From contig JAPWGK010000024.1 of assembly GCA_029641185.1 (NCBI GenBank), forward strand, positions 248,001 to 312,000: a DNA stretch of 64,000 nt. Reading direction: 5' to 3'. A program made the position numbers and the translations under genes. The stretch's first letter is position 1, and every line of letters starts with the position of its first letter. The notes below the pieces were generated by a model. That model did no database searches and was not told where the DNA came from. It worked only from the letters and a program-made list of their open reading frames with translations. Positions 55,107 through 64,000 of this stretch are shown piece by piece. Origin of the DNA: Pseudofabraea citricarpa (Eukaryota; Ascomycota; Leotiomycetes; Helotiales; Dermateaceae).

Positions 55107-55761
55107 ATGGATACCCTTAAGAACGCAACGGACACGGCGCAGCCAACCGAGGAGCAAAAGCAGCAGATCTACAACAACCTGCCGGAGGACCAGCGTAAGA
55201 AACAGACATACACCGAATGGGCAAAAGAAGTCTACGCCGACCAGTACGAGAAGTGGATGCCGTGGATCGAAGACCAGTATCTGAAATGGTTCGGGAAGGG
55301 CGACAACAAAGCTTCGTACGCGACGAAAGGTATGCAGACACAAACCAAAACCCAAACCCTAACCTAAACCCACGTTCCATGACAAGCTATTAATGATCTT
55401 TACTGACTTCGGATCCGTCATAGATGCCCTGAATAAAAGCAAGGTCACTGGCATCAAACAAGTCGATCAGATACAGGATGATGTTCACAGTCTTGTTGGC
55501 AACCAGGTCGGTGAGAACGGTCTGCTCGCCCCGGTGGGGAATATCATTTCAAAAGAGGGCATCAACAGAGCTGAGAGGGGTGGCAAGGATGAGAATGGTA
55601 CTTATGGAGGTCCATTGTCTGGTGTCAGTGATCCTGTCGTTAAAAACGCGAAGGGTGCTGGCCAGGGAATTGTTGGAGGTGCTCAGACAGCCGGTGGCTC
55701 TATCGCTGGTGGAGCGAAAAGTGCGGGTGGTTATGTCGGAGGTGTATTTGGAGGAAAGTAA
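55107..55761 (+). CDS. Conserved fungal protein with Gly-rich tail, 186 aa, function unknown
   Basis: Exons are 55107-55329 and 55424-55761. The N-terminal half has the charged/aromatic block YTEWAKEVYADQYEKWMPWI followed by EDQYLKWFG, which I have the impression of seeing in many ascomycete predictions but cannot name. The second half has GIKQVDQIQDDVHSLVG and NGLLAPVGNIISKEG. It closes with a Gly/Ala repeat tail (GGAQTAGGSIAGGAKSAGGY). No signal peptide or membrane helix; likely soluble. A nearby TATA-like box and short leader suggest strong or inducible expression, which is inference. The intron carries a telomere-like CCCTAA stretch. Confidence 0.85.
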
Positions 55762-56060
55762 GTATGTCAGCAGAGCGATGTTGTAAGAACCTCGTGTCAC
55801 GATGTCATGATGCTATGGCGGGAGGTTTTTTCTTTACCGGTCGCATGATACCAGAAATATGATTGCTAGGGTAATCTACTCTAGAGTAGATTTGAAATAA
55901 GTTTGTTCAAGAAGTGAAGTAAATATGTACAATAATAGAAGTGTTGACTGACCCCAGCAATTGTGAGGCCGGATATCTCCAGAATATCCATCGCGACGAA
56001 TTCTCCATAACCAGCCAGTTTTTAATCAGGGCTGGTTTCATAGATTATGGAATTATGCGC

Positions 56061-57500
56061 TTATAGCTTGCCATAACCGGCGTTCTCAGTGACGCTGGTG
56101 ACAACTGTTGAGTAGGCTTCAGCAGTAGCGACACTGTACCCGTCGAAATCGGAGAAGAATCCAGTATCAGACTGGCTGAAAGTTCCAGAGGTACCGAATC
56201 CATTAACTTCACAGTTGTGGCCAAGATAAGCCTCGCAAGCCGTGTTGGCGCTGGTCGTTGGAGAAGTAAATAACTGGCCATCGATTGGATCTTCGGCAAC
56301 CACTGGGATATTCTGGAAGACATTGCCCTCCGCCAAGACATATGCTCCTTCGCCGATCTCGAACGCGTGGCCGCTGTTGTCATACCAGTAGTTGTTGACC
56401 TAATCAAATATTAGTATTGATGTTATAATATACTTATCGGAGTTATGAAACAAGACGGCAGCGGCAAAGACTTACAGCGTGGAGTACGGTGTTGCCCTGG
56501 ACCTTTGGACTGCGACCACTAGTATTGTAGATGAAGTTGCCTTTCATTGTGACCAAGTCGTTAGATCCATCAAGATAGATGCCCCAATAATGGTAGCCAT
56601 CACAGGTGGCAGAGTAATCAGAAACACCATTGATCTCAGTGTTGGAGATGGTAATTCTGTTTGAAGCGCTTGTGCCGAGGACAATATGTTGACGGCCAAT
56701 ATGGGAGGTCTGTTTATAACAATGGTCAGCAAATGCTAGTAAATAGCTGCCGTACATTAACATACCGTTACATGGTCGATCCAAACGAGATCAGCATCAT
56801 TAATGGTAATAGCATCACCACCCCAAACATATTTAGGGTTGATTTCGGTAATGAAAATGTTTCTGGAACAATTAGTAAAAATCAACGTTTTTCCATATGC
56901 AAACCCACTGGATAATAATGTTGCTGGCGCCAGAGACAATGCGAAGACCTTTGCCCTTGATGACACCACTAGAGCCTTCACCGAGAAGAGTCTTATCTGA
57001 GCCAACTGAAATTCCTAAAGTTCCTGCATTATCACTTTGGCAAACCTATTAGCATGCAGCATAGACGGAGTGACCAGAACAAACATACTATGTGACTGAA
57101 ACTGTTGGAGCATCTGGCTCGTAATTTGTACACCAGCTGTTCTGGTCGATGGCAACTTGACAAGCAGCAGCCGTTCCCCAAGGAGCGCAACCAGTCCCTG
57201 TAGTGGTACCCTCAGACTCGGTGAAATCAAAACTTTCAAATTAAAATGTTAGCAATCTACAATTTTAAATTACGACAAACATCTACCAACATACGTCTTG
57301 GAAAGAACAATAACCCGAGCTTCATCATCACCAAGATAGCTCACTAGCTCATCAATAGTATCAGGGTAGACAGCTGTCACAGAGCCACCACCAGTAACAC
57401 CCGAGGCAAACCCTTCTGCAGCCCCAGAGACACTAGTAGCAGCGACTGCACTGCCAACGCATGCAGCTAGCGCAGTGCTGAAAAGAACGAACGACTTCAT
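56061..57500 (-). CDS. Secreted pectin lyase (polysaccharide lyase family 1), 381 aa
   Basis: Extracellular enzyme that cleaves methyl-esterified pectin by beta-elimination. Exons are 57500-57295, 57232-57089, 57034-56909, 56862-56766, 56709-56476 and 56399-56061; introns are 46-76 bp. The signal peptide is [20 protein letters not shown]. The parallel beta-helix includes [20 protein letters not shown], the [20 protein letters not shown] segment followed by IDHV, and the IGRQHIVLG turn with the Arg expected at the active site. [20 protein letters not shown] follows. The VWGGDAI and WIDHV sequences favour pectin lyase over calcium-dependent pectate lyase. Length is normal. It points to plant-cell-wall degradation. 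Confidence 0.94.
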
Positions 57501-59600
57501 CTTGGAAGTACTGACGAAATGAGCGTGGAAAACAAAAACAAAGAGTGGACGGAAACAGAGGATACGATCAAAAGCGGCCGAATTTCCTAGCCAGCCAAAG
57601 TCGGTGGTTGGCCTCTGGTAGTGGGCACATAAGCCAAAGTACTTATATCATTTTTTTTAATGCCCAGCCCTCACTTACCAAAGGGTTGTTCAAAAGTGGT
57701 TTGACATGTCGGTACTTTGTCTATAGTGCTTTAGTGGAGATTTAATCATTTTTATATAAGGGAAACGGTGTTGTTTGAGAGGGCTGACGATGATCAGTTC
57801 TTCTTTGCATCCGTACCGTTCTTCCTTGGGAAACAAGGCCGTTGCCAGAGAAAATGGGAAACTCTGATTTGCCTGCAGGGCATTTTGTTCCTGATCCACA
57901 ATTCATGATGGGGTTTTCAGAAGATGCATGCGCCTCGGTTTATATGGAAACAGCAATCTCGCTAGCCGCTGGCCACGCCAGCAGGTCGTGCGGGTGCTGC
58001 GAGTAACTGTTTCACAGTCGCTCTTCTCCACACTTCGATAGAGCTGATAAGACGCAATGATCAACCATGGCTCATCCCTTCTATAGGAAGGTTGCTCTCC
58101 ACTTTCCATGCTTGCCTTATGCTCCCATAAACCAATGAAGCAGAGAGCGCAACAACATTTCAGCGTCTCGGAGGCTCATTGCATGCTCCGCTTGGATTCG
58201 GTCCATTTAGTTGGTGGAAGACGTCTGAAAAAGTACCGTCTACTCGGTGACTTCGGGCAAGCGACGAAAGATCAGCAAGCACATGGCCCTTGTGGACCGA
58301 GCCGACTGCCGCAATATCAAAGAAATTCTTCTCCGCAATAATTTATGGTAATAGATTGTTCCTTTCACGCAGTACATGCTGTGTAAAGTGTTGAAACTCC
58401 AGTAATAACCGACGGGAGGAGCTCAGGACTGTGGAGAGGAAGAAGTGACGAGGCTTATCTTGGCAACAGCGAGCATGGCGATTGATTATGCTGTAGCCTC
58501 ACTCAAATCGTCCCATTATGTGCCTTCTAGGTTGTAAATTCGGAATAAAGGCACCCAAATGCCGGGTCAGATCTCCAAGACCTGACGGCACTGCATCACA
58601 GAATGAGCGGGTAAACATATCACCAAGTTCTAGTATCCAGCACACAGACATATTTCTGTGGCAACTTTGCCATCTGCAGAAAGCATAATACCACCATTTT
58701 CCGACAGGTCTCTAGAAGGAATGGTAAGTGATGAGACAGCAGAAGTGCGGCTCTATTTGACAGCAAGTAGAGCTTATACACCCAATTCAGCATAGCCGCG
58801 TTGTTCAAGCAGCCGTGCAGATGCAGATGTCATTTACCATCCTTATGGTACCCAAGTTTGATGCTGTATTGCCATCGTACTGGATTTCTTTTTTTTTTTC
58901 TTCTTTACAACAGCATCGTGTTGCATATCGTGAAAGGCTGGGCTCCGGTCGACCAGCAAAAGACATAAAAAGGGGCTTCGTGCTGCTTTTCACACTCTCC
59001 TTGGGACTTTGCTAACCAACTCCAAAGTCCCTGTTCGTGTCTTGCCGAGTTGGCCAATCTGGCTGGCAGATGGCGCGTGGCCCATCAACCATCGGATTGG
59101 CGTTGGCCGTGTTGTCGACACGAACAAGTTTTAGGGCTCTAGATCATTATAGAGAGAGACGATGATGTGTGGAGAGACGTGTAAAGACCGGATTTGTGCT
59201 AATCGGGTAGACCAGTTACCCGGCTCAGGGGTTCTCGAATGGCGCTCATGATGCGATGGCCAGGAAAGACGGCGCTGTTTCTGGTTACCCCGTGTGGCCA
59301 GCTTCAGTTACCAAAGTAGTCGAAACAATAGTTCCAGCATCAAAAGGGTCGCAATGCGACCTCTTTGGTGAAGAACCCCTTGCTGCGTTCCGTTGGAATA
59401 CGACACTATCTTAAAGTTGCTCGCTCGGCGATAAGAAACACGAAGGTATCACGGTCACGTGGCACGCCGATGAATGAATTTCGGATATTAAATTAAGTCA
59501 ACATCCTTCATGCTAACCCCTTTTCAAACTCTCTTCTTGAATATCTTTAGAGCTCGTAGGAAGATTCTCACTTCGTTCATAGCAGCTTTTCAATAATAAC
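57501..59600. other. Intergenic, 2.1 kb, no gene supported
   Basis: Divergent promoter region of the pectin lyase and the coiled-coil gene. Several frames of 60-80 codons occur on both strands without family features. A T run lies near 58888. Confidence 0.5.
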
Positions 59601-60401
59601 ATGGATCATCTGTAAGTATTCACCGCAAATGCTGCTTTTCGGTGGTTTATCATTGCCTGTTGTAAACTAACTTCGCATAGAGAACAGGCTTCGCTCGCCC
59701 AAAGGGCTTATCCCATAGCGCGGAAATCAATGCCCTTTCTACGCGGACCACCGAGCAACGATTCCACGACAACCTCCAAACCTCTTGTTGCAAGACAAGC
59801 GGCAGACCTGGCAGAGAAGAGCAGGATAATTAAGGACCTCCAAAAGCAACTGCAGTTGGCACAATCTATCATTGACGATGGCCTACGAAAGAACGAGACG
59901 CTGGAGACTAAAGTGGACGACCTCGAAACAACCCTTGAAGAGGTGAAGAAGGAACTGGGAGCACAAAACCGGATGGTGGATTTCCTGCGGGATCAGAACA
60001 ATACACTCCAAGGCAAACTGTTCGACCTTCAATTCAAGGAACCAGTGGCAGCTCCGAGGCATCCTGGATTTACTCGGACACAGGGCCAGACAGAGGTGCA
60101 ATGGCTCTTACAACTCCGCGGTCAAGGTTGGTATGAGCTGGAAGATCTCGCAACGACTTTTGCTGGCGAAGAACGCTTGGGAGAGGGTTTCACTCCCAAG
60201 GATTATACTGCCATTATCCAATCTGTCAATACGAAGACCGTCACTGTGCAGCACTCCGCCACCGCACCACTCCGTACATTTTATTTCGAATCCCCCAAGG
60301 ATTTCGTCCCTTCATTGCCCCTATATTATAAAGGCAAGCCGGTTGGAGTTCTAGATGAGGGAAAGCACGTCGACCGATTAATGGCCCTGGAAGGTATCTG
60401 A
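59601..60401 (+). CDS. Coiled-coil protein, 243 aa, function unknown
   Basis: Not recognised. Exon 1 is only 11 nt (59601-59611, ATG plus eight bases) and exon 2 runs 59681-60401. The intron is chosen because it joins Met-Asp-His-Leu to EQASLAQRAY in frame and has consensus borders. Otherwise translation could begin at Met 59730. A long heptad-like segment (about residues 45-115: AEKSRIIKDLQKQLQLAQSI and following, then TKVDDLETTLEEVKKELGAQ) predicts a coiled coil. A globular C-terminal part follows with LRGQGWYELEDLATTF and a basic/aromatic end (LYYKGKPVGVLDEGKHVDRL). Probably cytosolic or nuclear. Confidence 0.7.
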
Positions 60402-61443
60402 GATCCCGAGTCGGCTGGCTGAGGATTGTTAGTTCCCTCTAAGCAGAAACAAGACAGATTGCAGATCATGGAATGCTACACTCTTCCCCACCATGCACCA
60501 CGGTTACAGTAAGTTACAACCACGAGATTTATCTTCGGCCGTCAGGAAAATCTAGTCGTCTTTACTATTGAGCTAGAACCCAAGTTCACGATAGCGAATG
60601 CTCATCACGCCATGGCAGGCCCCGGCAGGATGGGCAGTGCATCATAGAAGAAGATCACGGCTGTGCCAGTAAAGCTTCACAAGATGTCCCCGCGAAAATG
60701 GGTGCCAAGTTCGTAACGGTAATACCAGGCTACACTTCGGCTGTTGCCTGCTAGCAGGGCTCTTGTTTATTTCGATACCCCACGCTCGAGAGCGGTACTG
60801 GCTCTTTTGGAAGCAGCTTTACGAATGTTTGTTATGTTCTATTATTTTTGATCTTACGAGAGGGAGAGGCGGGGGTGGAAGGTTTTTGAAAGGAATGACG
60901 GTGTATTAGCATACATTTCCTATCGCTGTGAAATGAGTCTACCGACTGGATGAAATGTTGTATTATCTTACCTTGTATACTTTATTGTGTATGCTTTAGT
61001 TCTATATCTTAGTTTCCATGAATCTTTGAATCGCTACTTGATCTTTGCTAAGGAACTGCTTGAAAGCCAAGGAAAGGGTTCGCCACAAGTGAGAGGCTAT
61101 CCCCAATTGCTCATTCTACCCCTCGCATCATTTAAATTGCAAGCCCTTGCTGCCTCACACAAGAGTATACACTAAAACTCGAAAGCAATGAGACCATATT
61201 TATATATAGATAAAATCTTCAAGTCGAGAATGGATGTAGAGTCAAAGAGGGCTTGGGAGGGCTATAGCTTTACCCTTTGCTAGAATAAGCGAGGGATTCG
61301 CAAGCCTGTAGCTACATCTTCCAAGTTCGAACAAATTAATAGAATTAACGAAAGAGCAATACTCACGGGATTTACCCCCAGGAGAAATATCTACATCACT
61401 AAGAAGATGGGGAGGGGGATCTTGAAGTTTAGTATTCAAAACT
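60402..61443. other. Intergenic, 1.0 kb, convergent gene ends
   Basis: I see no gene or element in it. Confidence 0.5.
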
Positions 61444-62493
61444 CTATTCTATATCCTTATCTTCGCCATGAAGAAACCTCAAGATTGCAGCTGCCACTTT
61501 GACGCCATCATGCTCCAGCCCAGCTTTTTCTTTGGCCTCTTCCGCTTGTTTCTCATCCTCAATCAAACCCTTCTCAACCCGTGAGTCAATATGCTTCTTC
61601 ACCATCTTCTCATCGTATCCCAGGTGTCCCTGACTGGTAAACAATCTCTCACGGATATAAACTCCCTGGATCGGGATGAGATCTGAACTCCCCCAACATA
61701 CAACCGAGGAATTATCCTCGATCAAACCTCTGGATGAGGCAGAGGTAGGTAGGTTTACCACGTGATCTACGTGCATCTGATGCAGGAAGAGTCTGTCTCT
61801 TGTTCGGAAGAGTGCTTCGCCCGTTGGTGTCAGGTTGATCTGGGTATGCGAGAGTTCCCATTCTTCTCCCTCCGAGGGCTCAACGGTGGATCCTAATGCC
61901 CGACACAGAACTTGATGTCCGAAGCACACACCACTGAAGCGCATATGCGGATGCTGTTTCCATACCGCTGTGAAGACAAAATCAGTAAATGTTTACCAAA
62001 GAAATAAAAATTGAGAGAGATTCCACTTACTCCGGATCCAATCTACCAGCTTCAGAATCCATTCATCGTCACCATGAGCATCGTATTTGCTTCCCGTCAA
62101 CAGCACGGCATCAATATCGCCCACGTCGTCCGGGTCAGGAATCTTGCCTCCCTCCGGCTCGACGACGAATTTCATCACCGTTTCAATCTCCAGTGGTGGT
62201 TCATGATTCCTTCCCGCCGTGGAGAACAAGTCGTGAAAGATCTCGCCAAAGGTTCCCTTGCGCACGCTGGTTGATTTAAAGGTCTGGTCGGTTTCTAGTA
62301 CAAGCATGCGTACTCGACCTGGGTGGCTAGAGCCGGTGGTTTTCACATCTAGCGAAGCCGTTGCCATGACGGAGCAAGAGCGAGAGCGAGACTGTGTAGG
62401 CGAAGCGATCTGGGAATACGCTGGCAGCAAGAGGCGACGGCACACAGAAATCGAGGCTGAAGAGAATGTCGAAAATTGTCTTTGGATTGTCAT
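61444..62493 (-). CDS. Class-I glutamine-amidotransferase-like protein, 328 aa
   Basis: Flavodoxin-like GATase1 fold. Exons are 62493-62031 and 61967-61444. After a variable N-terminus (Ser/Arg-rich, possibly a mitochondrial presequence; Met at 62367 is an alternative start) come VLETDQTFKSTSV, DAVLLTGSKYDAHGDDEWI and the nucleophile elbow GVCFGHQVLCRALG with the catalytic Cys. LHQMHVDHV follows. The usual HPE of the catalytic triad reads HLGYDEKM (in SQGHLGYD), so the Glu at the normal place is missing. The closest characterised relatives are YLR126C-type and GMP-synthase-like stand-alone amidotransferases. Activity on glutamine is uncertain. Confidence 0.88.
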
Positions 62494-63506
62494 TTCCAGA
62501 CTTGTTCTATCTATAGTTTGGAGATCTGGAGGCTGTTCTAACCCCGAGATGTTGGTGACGAAGGAGGCTCTTTGCTAAAACGTAATAGTCTCAATTGAAG
62601 GCTCGGCGCGATGAATCCATGACGATGTCAAGAGAATAAAACCTAGAATCCCACGCGTAATTTGCATCTAACTAATCGCATTGCAGAACTTGCTTTGAGG
62701 GTTTTCGGCTGCAAGATCCGTCTTGGTATGGCGAAACTCGTGTAATATTATGTGTGCTAAAGCCTGCGAGTTGGGAGATCTTGGCGTGAGAAAACCCTCT
62801 TCGTATAATAATCGATGTGGAATAAATAATAGAAGACTTCTAATGGCTTGTATGAAGAAAGGGCTTTTTTGTAACTTGCCTGGCTGTTTGTTGGTTTTGA
62901 AAGTAATTGCAGGTCTGTACTAAAGCAGATCTCTTCATTTTGTCTAAGATTCCTATGCATAATCTATTCGAGTTATAGGCAGCATCTAAATAGCCAGAGA
63001 ATTGTGTATTATTTGGGAGATAGTTCATACTATAAGGACTTTGAGAGCATTTCAGTTCCAAATATGAAAACATTTGATCGAGATGGCGACCTGCCGAGCT
63101 CCCGTCCAGGTTGGTTTCAACTTTAGCGAGCTGGGGCTCCATGTGGATTCGAAGTCCGTCGTGCAACAAAATACAATACATCGGATCACCTGCATAATAT
63201 GACTAAATCCACCCCGAGAGCTGGTAGGTAGGTATTTAGATTGGGAGGCTCAATCGATCACTTTGGAAAAGAGAAATGCACGTGATTGCTTATATCATGT
63301 GATGCCCGGGTTCCGCTTCCGGATGGCGTGCTTCTAGAACAGGGTCGCGGATGGTGATCGGCTTCGCCCTACCCGTTCCGAGGCACAGCCGTCGCCGTCC
63401 ACGCCATCAAAAGACCCTTTTCGTTGTCCTGTCACCTGCCCACCAATATTTCTCCCTCAACAAACAAAACCTCCTACACACGATGCGATAGCAAAGCACC
63501 CCAAAC
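62494..63506. other. Intergenic, 1.0 kb, with a solitary array motif
   Basis: No gene supported. It holds one copy of the 17-bp motif of the 31-35 kb array (listed separately). Confidence 0.5.
63153..63171 (+). repeat. Solitary copy of the spaced-array motif
   Basis: AGTCCGTCGTGCAACAAAAT differs from the array consensus at two positions, both transitions, and keeps the leading AG often seen there. No second copy occurs nearby. Confidence 0.75.
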
Positions 63507-64000
63507 ATGGCGATACTCATCAAGAACAGCGCCCGCATACTATTGCGTCGTGCGCACCCACGAACTCCCTCCCAGACTACCAAGCGCCACTCCTCCAACT
63601 CCCCCACTCCAAAGAACGACCCCACCACGACCACCGGCACTTCGATCCCAGTTCCCAATACCGTCGCAACACTCCCACTATGGCAGCGCCTGGGGCCGCT
63701 GACACGAGGACTTGAGGCGTATGGCAGGAGTCAGAGAAAGAGGCCTTATGCGACTCAGTTCTGCAGCAGTTTGGTCATCTACTTCCTGGGAGACTTGAGC
63801 GCCCAGAGCATTACTGGAGAGGATTATGATCCCAAGAGGACAGTACGAGCCTTGTTGATCGGGGCCGGAAGTTCAATACCAAGTTATAAATGGTGAGTTT
63901 GGAGGTCTCCAAGTCCAAAAGCGCATTGCTGACGTCAGAGCAGGTTTATGTTCTTAGGAAATCACTTCAACTACCGCTCTGCAATCCTTTCTCTGGCGAC
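63507..64000 (+). CDS. Mpv17/PMP22-family membrane protein (Sym1-like), 3' end beyond window
   Basis: Small four-helix protein of the inner mitochondrial or peroxisomal membrane. Exon 1 is 63507-63892; exon 2 starts at 63944 and runs off the window. The Arg/Ser-rich start MAILIKNSARILLRRAHPR looks like a mitochondrial presequence. The family signature follows: YGRSQRKRPYATQFCSSLVI, YFLGDLSAQ, YDPKRTVRALLIGAGSSIP, and YKW-FMFLGNHFNYRS across the intron. Only about the first half is visible; nothing is broken. Confidence 0.9.

Noticed and set aside
1..64000. tRNA, rRNA or intact transposon genes
   Set aside because: I looked for tRNA-like B boxes, rRNA segments and transposase or reverse-transcriptase motifs and found none that hold up, except the doubtful telomerase-like fragment.

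Overview
The window is 64 kb of nuclear DNA from a filamentous ascomycete (Pezizomycotina). The evidence is spliced genes with short GT-AG introns (mostly 46-120 bp), a VelB velvet regulator, a PTH11-like receptor, a Zn2Cys6 regulator, a pectin lyase, NRPS-like reductases, and repeat decay that looks like repeat-induced point mutation (RIP). A plant-associated or saprotrophic Leotiomycete fits well, but the class is inference. I support 21 protein genes (two cut by the window ends), one clear pseudogene, one probable gene relic, and a 4.2 kb spaced-repeat array. Exon borders were set by hand from splice motifs and phase. In every gene complete within the window the exon lengths sum to whole codons; I did not apply this check to the two edge-truncated genes.

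Layout. 0-10.7 kb: two paralogous adenylation-thiolation-reductase enzymes in head-to-head orientation with an aldo/keto reductase between them, a small candidate metabolite locus. 12.5-15.1 kb: SAGA subunit Spt3 and a GFA-type zinc protein. 16.9-24.5 kb: a short secreted tyrosinase, a Zn2Cys6 regulator and an FAD monooxygenase. 25.2-28.0 kb: an APH-like kinase fold protein and an ochratoxinase-like amidohydrolase. 29.4-30.8 kb: velB. 31.2-35.4 kb: about 60 copies of a 17-bp motif separated by variable spacers. 35.8-40.4 kb: a DUF3602 protein, an ERD1/EXS protein and Pex10. 41.0-45.0 kb: a 13-exon gene of unknown function in which all twelve introns are phase 2 and several exons are tandem copies. 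45-50 kb: AT-rich, gene-poor, with a possible telomerase-like relic, a small two-helix membrane protein and a decayed TPR pseudogene. 50.4-57.5 kb: a UbiA prenyltransferase, a PTH11-like receptor, a glycine-rich fungal protein and a pectin lyase. 59.6-64 kb: a coiled-coil protein, a class-I glutamine-amidotransferase-like protein and the start of an Mpv17/PMP22 protein.

Most striking are the spaced-repeat array and the phase-2 exon-duplication gene. The array lies between two genes that converge on it. It switches orientation near its left end, contains internal higher-order duplications, and has a central zone where all CpA/TpG sites of the motif are mutated while its CpG is often kept. A solitary copy of the same motif lies about 28 kb away at 63.15 kb.
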